Shown here piece by piece: positions 7,199 through 16,278 of a DNA stretch of 17,334 nucleotides (positions are counted from its first letter, which is position 1; the number at the start of each line of letters is the position of its first letter). Where the stretch lies: contig JBFWQM010000100.1 of assembly GCA_050249455.1 (NCBI GenBank), positions 1 to 17,334 on the forward strand, read 5' to 3'. The stretch is from JBFWQM01 sp050249455. GTDB taxonomy: Bacteria > Pseudomonadota > Alphaproteobacteria > MPNO01 > VGEU01. The position numbers and the translations under genes are program-made. The notes under the pieces are model-generated. The model saw only the letters and a list, made by a program, of their open reading frames with translations, did not search any database and was not told where the DNA came from.

Positions 7199-8331
7199 CA
7201 GACCCGCATGATCGAGAAGAAGATGGAGAACACAGCGTCGGCCACGATCACCAGGAAGATCGACACCACGACCGCCCGGGTGGTCTGGATGCCGACGCTC
7301 TCGGCGCTGCCGGAGACTTTCAGGCCCTCGCGGCAGCCGACGATGCCGATCAGGGCGCCGAAGAACGGCGCCTTGATCAGCCCGACGAAGAACGCCCAGA
7401 CCGGGACCGCGTTCCGCAGCGTCTCGACGAACTGGGGGACCGAGATGTCAAGCGCCAGTACCGCCATCGCCATGCCGCCCAGGAGGCCCATCACATCGGC
7501 GTACACGGTGAGCAGCGGCAGCGCGATGAACAGCGCCGCCACCCGCGGCATCACCAGGACCTCGATCGGGTCGAGGCCGATGGTGCGGATCGCATCGACC
7601 TCCTCGTTGACCTGCATAGTGCCGATCTCGGCGGCGAAGGCGCTGCCCGACCGCCCGGCGACGATGATCGCGGTCAGCAGGATGCCGAGCTCGCGCAGCA
7701 CCGACACGCCGAGCAGGTTGATGGTGAAGATCTCGGCGCCGAAGCGGCGCAGCTGGTCGGCGCCCTGGAACGAGATCACCATGCCGATCAGGAACGACAG
7801 CAGGCCGACGATGGGCATCGCGTTGAGCCCGACCCGCTCCAGGTGGCTCACCAGCGAGGTCATTCGGATGCGGCCCGGCCGCACGACCATGATCGCCGCG
7901 GTCGTCACGATGCGGCCGATGAACTCGTGATAGCCGAGCGCGTCGCGCAGCTGCGCGATCGCGACGCGGCCGGTGCGCTCGATCATCTCGACGACGGGAT
8001 GGGGCTCGGGGCGCGCCATGTCCTGCGCGACGTCGCTCTCGGCGACCCGCTCCAGGAGGGCGGCGTGCGCTTCCGTCGCGCCGACGATCTCGGCCGTCAC
8101 GCCGTTGGCCGCCAGCGCCTTCTGCGTCCGGTGGATCAGCCAGGCTCCGGCGGTGTCGAGATGCTCGACGGCGGACACGTCGATCGCAACGTGCTGGCGG
8201 GACGGCGCCTTGAGCCGGCGCAGGGCCGCGTCGGGCGCGGCCAGCGCGGCGAGCTCCCAGCGGCCGCCGGCGCGCACGACCATGCCGCCGTCGCCGGACT
8301 CGGTGCGGACCCAGGCGGCGGCCTCGGTCAC
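7198..8331 (-). CDS. MlaE-family ABC permease with N-terminal STAS domain
   Basis: Encodes 377 residues. Residues about 15-110 resemble a STAS domain: AIDVSAVEHLDTAGAWLI carries the Asp-Thr-Ala-Gly loop seen in MlaB-like regulators. Residues about 125-377 are the MlaE permease, with several hydrophobic helices and the hallmark SAFAAEIGTMQVNEEVDAI coupling segment. Fusion of the MlaB-like STAS part to MlaE is known in alphaproteobacteria and replaces a separate mlaB. It is the first gene of a four-gene minus-strand operon (permease, ATPase, MCE protein, lipoprotein). No MlaC- or MlaA-like gene is present in the window. Confidence 0.9.
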   Translation of the reverse strand: MTEAAAWVRTESGDGGMVVRAGGRWELAALAAPDAALRRLKAPSRQHVAIDVSAVEHLDTAGAWLIHRTQKALAANGVTAEIVGATEAHAALLERVAESDVAQDMARPEPHPVVEMIERTGRVAIAQLRDALGYHEFIGRIVTTAAIMVVRPGRIRMTSLVSHLERVGLNAMPIVGLLSFLIGMVISFQGADQLRRFGAEIFTINLLGVSVLRELGILLTAIIVAGRSGSAFAAEIGTMQVNEEVDAIRTIGLDPIEVLVMPRVAALFIALPLLTVYADVMGLLGGMAMAVLALDISVPQFVETLRNAVPVWAFFVGLIKAPFFGALIGIVGCREGLKVSGSAESVGIQTTRAVVVSIFLVIVADAVFSIFFSIMRV

Positions 8332-8447
8332 TTCGGATTAATCTTGGTTTTCCGACAACATAGGCAATCCGACTAACATAAATCGGCGGCGCTTGAAAGC
8401 CGACCCGGGACGTGCTTCCGTCGCCTGGAGTCAGGGGAGAGGCGCGG
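8332..8447. promoter_or_regulatory. Divergent intergenic region between the Mla-type operon and the OCD-family gene
   Basis: These 116 nt separate two divergent genes, so promoters for both probably lie here. The part 8335-8390 is visibly more A/T-rich than its surroundings (for example TTAATCTTGGTTTTCC and CTAACATAAATC), as expected for promoters. No -35/-10 pair with good spacing stands out. A Shine-Dalgarno-like AGGGGAGA sits at 8433-8440, 7 nt before the ATG at 8448. Confidence 0.5.
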
Positions 8448-9500
8448 ATGGGTAAGGTGTTGCTGCTGCGGCCGGCCGACCTCGCAGGGTTGGTGACGAT
8501 GCGCCAGGCGATCGACGACCTGGAGCAGGGCTATCGCGAGGCGGCGGATTACCCGGTGATCAACGCGCCGCGCCGGCGGGTGCATTCGCCGGCCGGGGTG
8601 CGCGTTTCCAGCTTCCCGGGCGGCGTGCACGGGCTCGGCGTGATCGGCGGCGAGCTGCGGGCGGAGCTGGTCAAGCAGTCCGACACCCACCAGTCCTATG
8701 CGACCCGGACGCCGCCGGTCTACGTCCTGTTCGATTCGACCACCGCGGCGCTGCTCGCCATCGTGATGGGCGAGGTCGACGAGAAGACGCTGGGCTACAC
8801 CAGCCTGATGGCGCTGCGCACCGCCGCGGCCAGCGGCGTCGCGTTCCGCTATCTGCCGCGCGAGGATTCGGCCTCGGTCGGCCTGTTCGGCTCGGCCGGC
8901 CAGGCGGCCAACCAGCTCCTCGCGCTGGCCACCGTGCGCAAGGTCCGGACAGTGAAGGTCTACAGCCGCGATCCCGCCAACCGGCGCCGCTTCGCGGAGA
9001 CCTACGGGCCGAAGTTCGGGCTGGAGATCACGCCGGTCGACAGCCCGCGCGAGGCGGTGCGCGGGGTCGACGTCATCGCCTGCGCCACCAACACCAACGT
9101 GCCGCTGTTCGACGGAGACTGGCTGGAGCCGGGCCAGCACGTCACCGGCATCATCGGCTCCAACGTGCAGCTGGTGAAGGGCGGCTTCCTGAAGTCGCGC
9201 CGGCGCGAGCTCGACGACCGCACCGCCCAGCGCGCCGACGTCATCGTCACCAACCTGATCGAGGCGCTGGTCAGCGAGGAGCAGGGCGACCTGTGGGAGC
9301 CGATCGAGAAGGGCCTGATCAGGCTGGACGACGTCCACGAGCTCGGCGACCTGGTGACCGGAAAGGTCGGCCGCACCCGCCCCGACCAGATCACCTACCA
9401 CAAGAACAACAGCGGCACCGGCGTGTCGGAGACCGCCATTGCCATGCGCGCCTACCTGCTCGCCAAGGAGGCGGGACGCGGGATCGAGGTCGAGATCTGA
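8448..9500 (+). CDS. Ornithine cyclodeaminase / mu-crystallin family protein
   Basis: Encodes 350 residues from ATG 8448, chosen over GTG 8412 because of AGGGGAGA at the right distance. Family marks are the MALRTAAASGVA segment, a Rossmann nucleotide-binding turn GLFGSAGQAANQ, VKVYSRDPANRRRFAE, the second conserved stretch VDVIACATNTNVPLFDGDWL, and GQHVTGIIGSN. The end (ITYHKNNSGTGVSE) resembles a subgroup with HKNN rather than the FKSVG of classical members. The family includes NAD(P)-dependent cyclodeaminases, imine reductases and amino-acid dehydrogenases, so the substrate cannot be given. The usual G-x-G-x-x-A fingerprint reads G-S-A-G-Q-A here, and the classical catalytic Lys near the GxK segment is not obvious (LGVIGGEL). 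This suggests a divergent subfamily. Confidence 0.85.
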   Translation: MGKVLLLRPADLAGLVTMRQAIDDLEQGYREAADYPVINAPRRRVHSPAGVRVSSFPGGVHGLGVIGGELRAELVKQSDTHQSYATRTPPVYVLFDSTTAALLAIVMGEVDEKTLGYTSLMALRTAAASGVAFRYLPREDSASVGLFGSAGQAANQLLALATVRKVRTVKVYSRDPANRRRFAETYGPKFGLEITPVDSPREAVRGVDVIACATNTNVPLFDGDWLEPGQHVTGIIGSNVQLVKGGFLKSRRRELDDRTAQRADVIVTNLIEALVSEEQGDLWEPIEKGLIRLDDVHELGDLVTGKVGRTRPDQITYHKNNSGTGVSETAIAMRAYLLAKEAGRGIEVEI

Positions 9501-9531
9501 CGATTGGGCTGCCGATTGATCTTGGATCTTT

Positions 9532-9556
9532 GTCATACGCGGGCTCGACCCGCGAC
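9532..9556 (+). repeat. GTCAT-type palindromic repeat, copy E1
   Basis: GTCATACGCGGG-CTCGA-CCCGCG forms a 6-bp stem with a 5-nt loop. It shares sequence with E2 at 9603 and, inverted, with the half copy at 9729. It resembles the 'GTCATgcgcGGGCTTGACCCgcg' intergenic repeats common in alphaproteobacteria, and is a different family from the GTAG palindromes. Confidence 0.7.
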
Positions 9557-9602
9557 TGTCCGGTTGGGTACGGAGTGCGGTACCTCATCCCAAATAGAAG
9601 TA

Positions 9603-9628
9603 GTCATGCGCGGGCTTGACCCGCGTAT
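9603..9628 (+). repeat. GTCAT-type palindromic repeat, copy E2, running into the gap
   Basis: GTCATGCGCGGG-CTTGA-CCCGCG ends at TAT, directly before the N run. It differs from E1 at two positions across the stem-loop and its 5' tag. Confidence 0.7.
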
Positions 9629-9728
9629 NNNNNNNNNNNNNNNNNNNNNNNNNNNNNNNNNNNNNNNNNNNNNNNNNNNNNNNNNNNNNNNNNNNNNNNN
9701 NNNNNNNNNNNNNNNNNNNNNNNNNNNN
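9629..9728. other. Assembly gap of exactly 100 N
   Basis: One hundred consecutive undetermined bases are the usual placeholder for a scaffold join of unknown length. Both edges lie in the same repeat family, so the assembly most likely broke on the repeat. The whole stretch 9501-9791 holds no supported gene, only repeats E1-E3 and this gap. Confidence 0.95.
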
Positions 9729-9740
9729 CCCGCGTATGAC
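9729..9740 (-). repeat. GTCAT-type repeat, half copy E3, truncated by the gap
   Basis: On the minus strand it reads GTCATACGCGGG, identical to the first 12 bases of E1, then stops at the N run. It is therefore inverted relative to E2 across the gap. Confidence 0.6.
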
Positions 9741-9791
9741 CTGTTTGGCTAACCGAACGGGGTGTGCGCAACGCAAAGGCCGTCCCTGCGC

Positions 9792-10538
9792 ATGATGGAC
9801 GTCATCCTGCCCGACCTCAGCGTCTGGGAATGGACTACCATCGTGCTGGCGGCGATCGGCGCGGGGCTGATGCGGGGGTTCTCCGGGTTCGGCTCGGCGC
9901 TGCTGCTGGCGCCGGTGCTGAGCCTCGCGGTGGGCCCGCGCGTTGCGGTGCCGGCGATCGTGCTGGCCAACATCGTGCCGACCATCCAGATGATCCCGGA
10001 GGCGGCGCGGGTGGTGGCGTGGCGCGGCGTGATGCCGATGGGCATCGCCGGCGCCATCGGCGTGCCGGTCGGCATCTGGATGCTGCTGCACATGGACCAG
10101 GCGTTCATGCGCCGGTTCATCGCGGTCGGCGTGATCGCGTTCGCGCTGATCATGCTGTTCGGCTGGCGCTTCCGCGGTCGGCCGAGCCGCGCGTTCGGCG
10201 TCGCGATGGGCTGGATCGGCGGCTTCCTGTCCGGCGCCGGCTCGATCGGCGGGCCGCCGGTGATCCTGTTCCTGCTGTCGGGGCCGGACCCGGCGGCGGT
10301 CAACCGCGCCATCCTGGTGCACTACTTCATGTGGTCGCAGGTGGCGGCGCTGGTCCTGTTCGCCGCCGCCGGCTCGATCGACTGGCTGGTGACGTGGATC
10401 GCAGTGGTGCTGCTGCTGCCGCAGATCGTCGGCACCTGGGCCGGCTCGCGCCTGTTCCGCAAGTCGAGCGAGCGGCTCTACCGCAACGTCGCGCTGGCGT
10501 TCCTGCTCGCCGCCGGCGTCTCGGCGCTGGTGCTGTAG
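9792..10538 (+). CDS. TauE/SafE-family membrane transport protein
   Basis: Encodes 248 residues from ATG 9792 (9795 and GTG 9762 are alternatives; no strong ribosome site separates them, only AAAGG about 12 nt upstream). The protein is very hydrophobic, with about seven or eight membrane segments. It has the family's N-terminal GLMRGFSGFGSALLLAP motif and the repeated second-half motif GGFLSGAGSIGGPPVILF, reflecting the internal duplication of TauE/SafE (DUF81) transporters. Members export or import sulfonates, sulfite or other small anions. The substrate cannot be deduced, and no sulfur-metabolism gene is adjacent. The gene ends 74 nt before the first of two inverted palindromes and converges on the isochorismatase-family gene. 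Confidence 0.88.
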   Translation: MMDVILPDLSVWEWTTIVLAAIGAGLMRGFSGFGSALLLAPVLSLAVGPRVAVPAIVLANIVPTIQMIPEAARVVAWRGVMPMGIAGAIGVPVGIWMLLHMDQAFMRRFIAVGVIAFALIMLFGWRFRGRPSRAFGVAMGWIGGFLSGAGSIGGPPVILFLLSGPDPAAVNRAILVHYFMWSQVAALVLFAAAGSIDWLVTWIAVVLLLPQIVGTWAGSRLFRKSSERLYRNVALAFLLAAGVSALVL

Positions 10539-10612
10539 CGGCCGCCGTCGCGACAATAATCGGGAAGGGGTCAGACACCGATGGTCGCCCCGATGGTCTC
10601 GGGAATTCCTTC

Positions 10613-10638
10613 GTAGGGGCGGGTCTCAGACCCGCCCG
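10613..10638 (+). repeat. REP-like GTAG palindrome, copy B1
   Basis: GTAGG is followed by the perfect palindrome GGGCGGGTCT-C-AGACCCGCCC. Its full 26 nt are the exact reverse complement of copy B2 at 10680-10705. Confidence 0.92.
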
Positions 10639-10679
10639 ACTCGCCACGGCTTCGATGCCGGACGTCGGCCGCGAGATCG

Positions 10680-10705
10680 CGGGCGGGTCTGAGACCCGCC
10701 CCTAC
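10680..10705 (-). repeat. REP-like GTAG palindrome, copy B2
   Basis: This is the exact inverted copy of B1, with the GTAG tag at the outer (right) end on the minus strand. The pair is separated by 41 nt and fills the space between two convergent genes, the layout of a BIME-like unit. It ends 16 nt beyond the stop of the minus-strand gene. Confidence 0.92.
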
Positions 10706-10721
10706 GCAAGACCGGTAGGAC

Positions 10722-11471
10722 TCAGTACTTCAGCGGCCCGCTGCCCTTGGGCAGGTCGAACAGGCCGTCGGGCAGGGTGTCGATGTAGTCCATGATGTCC
10801 TTCTCGAACACCACGTCGGCGTACTTGGCGTTCATGTCGCACAGGTTGATGGCGTGGCTGGCCTGGCTGCGGTCGAAGCAGCCTTCCTCCATCACCTGGA
10901 TGCGGTAGTTGTTGGAGAAGGCGTCGATCACGCTGGCGCGCACGCAGCCCGACGTGGTGGTGCCGGTGACGATGAGCGTGTCGGCGCCCAGGAGCGTCAG
11001 GAACGATTGCAGCGGCGTGCCGTGGAACGCGCTCGGCTTGATCTTGCGGATCACGATGTCGGTCGGCTCGGGCGCGATGTCCTCGACGATGTCGTTGCCG
11101 TCGCGGTTGGTCTCGCGGGTGCGGGTCGGCGCGCCGGTGCGCGCGTTCTTCCAGCTCCAGCTGCCGCGGTCCCAGCCGTCCTCGCGCCGCATCCCGGTGG
11201 TGTAGATCACCGGCAGGCCCTTGGCGTGCGCCTTCGCCAGCAGGCGCTGCAAAGGCGGGATCGCGGCCCAGCCGTCCTCGCCGCACGAGTTCGGCCAGCG
11301 CTTGATCGAGTCCAGGATCGGCTCGTTGACGTCGCCGGTGAAGTTGTAGTTGACGTCGATCACCAGCACCGCCGGCCGCTGGCCGGGCCCGGCGTTGGAC
11401 GCATAGCCGGCGGCGTCGAACACCGCCTTGTCGCGCTCGGTCAGGAACTTGTCCCACACCCGTCCGGCCAT
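10722..11471 (-). CDS. Isochorismatase-family (cysteine) hydrolase
   Basis: Encodes 249 residues from ATG 11471 (MAGRVWDKFL), with GGAGA about 7 nt upstream; the in-frame ATG at 11534 is less likely. The catalytic triad of the isochorismatase-like fold is visible: Asp39 in VLVIDVNYNF, Lys145 in RKIKPSAFHGTPL and Cys176 in GTTTSGCVRAS. The SGCVRAS block and the VMEEGCFDR segment favour the N-carbamoylsarcosine amidase-like branch, whose members hydrolyse C-N bonds of carbamoyl or amide substrates. The exact substrate is unknown. It is the last minus-strand gene after dnaE2 and the small secreted protein, but the 79-nt gap upstream leaves room for its own promoter. Confidence 0.88.
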   Translation of the reverse strand: MAGRVWDKFLTERDKAVFDAAGYASNAGPGQRPAVLVIDVNYNFTGDVNEPILDSIKRWPNSCGEDGWAAIPPLQRLLAKAHAKGLPVIYTTGMRREDGWDRGSWSWKNARTGAPTRTRETNRDGNDIVEDIAPEPTDIVIRKIKPSAFHGTPLQSFLTLLGADTLIVTGTTTSGCVRASVIDAFSNNYRIQVMEEGCFDRSQASHAINLCDMNAKYADVVFEKDIMDYIDTLPDGLFDLPKGSGPLKY

Positions 11472-11550
11472 CGCGTCGTCTCCATGCTGCGGTTGTCGCG
11501 GAGGGAGCGTAGGCGGTCGCGGGCGGTGTTTCAACTGCCGCAGGCGCCGC

Positions 11551-12336
11551 CTATTTCAGCCCTGCGCAGCGTTCGTCGCCGTCCACCCGCGCCAGGCGGC
11601 GCAGCGCCGGCACCAGCGCGCGGTCCGCCGCGTCCTTCGGCGCGATCGAGATCGAGGTGGCGTCGGTGATGCGCACGCTGAGCGCGACGCCGGTCGCCTT
11701 GCCGACCGCGGCGGTGCCGGTGGCGAGGCAGCCCTCGACGGTGCCGGAGAACTGCTCCGGCGTCTCGCGGCCGCGGTCGCGCACGGTGCCGGTCCAGGCG
11801 ACCGCGTTGCCGGTCTGGCGCAGGCAGTACAGGCCGCTGTCGTCGGACCGCCACGCGCCAGTCAGGTCGATGCCGTCGCAGCGCGTGTCGGTGCGCGGCC
11901 TGGCGGCCTGCGGCGAGATATCGGAGCGCTCGAACGCGGTGCCGCCGCGCGCCACGCACTGGCGCACGTAGTTGCGCAGCAGCGGCACGTTGGCCTGCTG
12001 CAGGATCGGGCTGCGCCACTGGTCGGTCTCGCGGTAGACCTCCCACATCCGCCAGTACTTGTCGCTGCGGAACATCGCCCAGTCCGACGGCAGCTGCGCC
12101 GAGGTGCTGTAGGCGCTGACCAGGTTGCCGTAGCCGTCGAAGGTGTAGGGCTTGCCGACGTTGAACTGGTCGGTGCCGACGTGGCGATTGAGGATGCCGA
12201 GCGCGCTCTGCGCCCACGAATCGATGCAGGTGCGCCCGACCGGGGTGCGCCACGGCTCGACGGTCGGGTCGTATTGCTGCGCGGCGGCCGGCACGGCGAG
12301 GCCGGCAAGCAGGACGGCGGCGGCTAGGCGGCGCAT
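11551..12336 (-). CDS. Secreted protein of unknown function with C-terminal beta-rich module
   Basis: Encodes 261 residues from ATG 12336, with GGGGA about 8 nt upstream. The frame is open much further upstream but only through dnaE2 antiframe, so that part is rejected. The N-terminus MRRLAAAVLLAGLAVPAAAQQ is a Sec signal peptide split after AAA. The mature protein is rich in Trp/Tyr and contains several Cys (about residues 38, 129, 155, 172), compatible with disulfides. The last hundred or so residues have a pattern 'GAWRSDDSGLYCLRQTGNAVAWTG', recalling small beta-barrel modules with W-x-x-D-x-G-x-Y and Q-x-G-N-x-V-x-W, then FSGTVEGCLATGTA. I do not recognise a named family. It lies 50 nt downstream of dnaE2 on the same strand. 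Confidence 0.7.
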   Translation of the reverse strand: MRRLAAAVLLAGLAVPAAAQQYDPTVEPWRTPVGRTCIDSWAQSALGILNRHVGTDQFNVGKPYTFDGYGNLVSAYSTSAQLPSDWAMFRSDKYWRMWEVYRETDQWRSPILQQANVPLLRNYVRQCVARGGTAFERSDISPQAARPRTDTRCDGIDLTGAWRSDDSGLYCLRQTGNAVAWTGTVRDRGRETPEQFSGTVEGCLATGTAAVGKATGVALSVRITDATSISIAPKDAADRALVPALRRLARVDGDERCAGLK

Positions 12337-12360
12337 GACCGGTCCCCAGGCTACGGAACG

Positions 12361-12386
12361 CTGACCGGCCGATATTGGCACCCCGG

Positions 12387-12390
<4 letters not shown>
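12361..12390 (-). other. Hairpin overlapping the dnaE2 stop codon
   Basis: CTGACCGG at 12361-12368 pairs with CCGGTCAG at 12383-12390, an 8-bp perfect stem with a 14-nt loop. The dnaE2 TGA lies in the stem. No T tract follows, so it is not a classical terminator; it may only slow decay or attenuate read-through into the next gene. Confidence 0.45.
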
Positions 12391-15563
<3,173 letters not shown>

Positions 15564-15585
15564 GGTCAGAATCCGTGGCCGGCAC

Positions 15586-15612
15586 GGGCGGACCTGAGGT
15601 CCGCCCCTACGA
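15586..15612 (-). repeat. REP-like GTAG palindrome, copy C1
   Basis: On the minus strand it starts TCGTAGGGG and continues into the perfect palindrome GGGCGGACCT-G-AGGTCCGCCC (plus-strand order, 15586-15606). All 27 nt are identical to copy D at 16183-16209 in the same orientation, so the two form a direct repeat around the transposase remnant. Confidence 0.92.
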
Positions 15613-15627
15613 CAGAGGGGGCGGTGT

Positions 15628-16150
15628 TCATTCTTCCGTAGGGGCGCGTCTCAGACGCGCCCTTTGCGCAACCGATCCGATGTTCGCCGGGTTCTCGCGA
15701 TCCAGCGACCAGCGGATCGGATTGATCGCGATGTATTCCTGATCTTCGCCAGCGATTCGTCGCCGCGGATGACATGGTCGTAATAGCCGCGTTGCCACAG
15801 CGGCCGGATGCCATCTGTCGGGCCGAGAATGCCTTGAACGAGCGGACGATCTGCGTGAGGCCGTGTGCGCGCGCAGATGTCGTCGTCGGCAGGATCGTCA
15901 CGATGCCGTGGATGTGGTTGGGCATGATGACGAAGGTATCCAGGGCGACGTGCGCGTAGTGGCGCGGGAGATCACGCCAACAGGCGTCGACGACGCGTCC
16001 AGCTTCGTTCAGTTGCATCGCATCGTCGCCAATGTTCCCGAGCAGGCAGCGACGTTGGTGCGTGCAGACCGTGATGAAATACGCGGCCGGCGATGCGTAA
16101 TCGTGGTGCGGCAGGCGCAGCGAGCTGCGGCGGCGATAGTGATCTTTCCC
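15628..16150 (-). pseudogene. REP-associated tyrosine transposase (RAYT, Y1_Tnp), apparently frameshifted
   Basis: On the minus strand the conserved RAYT start HYRRRSSLRLPHHDYASPAAYFI begins near 16141. It is followed by TVCTHQRRCLLG, LNEAGRVVDACWRDLP and the HUH metal site in VIMPNHIHGIV, then IVRSFKAFSARQ. At about 15811-15820 the homology moves to another frame (RPLWQRGYYDHVIRGDESLAKI, which carries the probable nucleophilic Tyr). At about 15737-15742 it moves again (EYIAINPIRWSLDRENP), ending at TGA 15628-15630 after reading through C2. Both breaks fit loss of one base. No ATG fits the family start; an in-frame ATG at 16273 would read through palindrome D. It is either a decayed gene or a product of sequence errors. 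Confidence 0.8.
15638..15662 (+). repeat. REP-like GTAG palindrome, copy C2
   Basis: GTAG is followed by the perfect palindrome GGGCGCGTCT-C-AGACGCGCCC. The stem differs from the other copies at paired positions, keeping full complementarity. It is inverted relative to C1, with the GTAG tags facing each other. Confidence 0.9.
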
Positions 16151-16182
16151 GTCAGGCAGCCGTGTGTCCCGCTGGTCTGCAG

Positions 16183-16209
16183 GGGCGGACCTGAGGTCCG
16201 CCCCTACGA
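16183..16209 (-). repeat. REP-like GTAG palindrome, copy D
   Basis: Identical over 27 nt to copy C1 and in the same orientation (TCGTAG first on the minus strand). It lies 5' of the transposase remnant and about 70 nt beyond the imuB stop. Confidence 0.92.
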
Positions 16210-16278
16210 AAAGGCGGTGTGAGCGTGCGCCAAGGTCATGTGGACGTGCGTTGCCGTCGTCGTTCATCGCCATTCCCC

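Larger units (their letters stand above)
15586..16209 (-). mobile_element. RAYT/REP unit inserted between imuB and dnaE2
   Basis: About 624 bp are bounded by two identical 27-nt GTAG palindromes (D and C1) in direct orientation. A third, inverted palindrome (C2) lies just inside the dnaE2-proximal end, and a Y1 transposase remnant lies between. This is the layout described for RAYTs, single-copy HUH transposases flanked by REP sequences with a GTAG tag. The boundaries are those of the repeats; no target duplication can be read with certainty. Confidence 0.75.

Noticed and set aside
9532..9740. CRISPR-like array around the gap
   Set aside because: Only three copies are visible, they are palindromic, unevenly spaced and in mixed orientation, and no cas gene is present.
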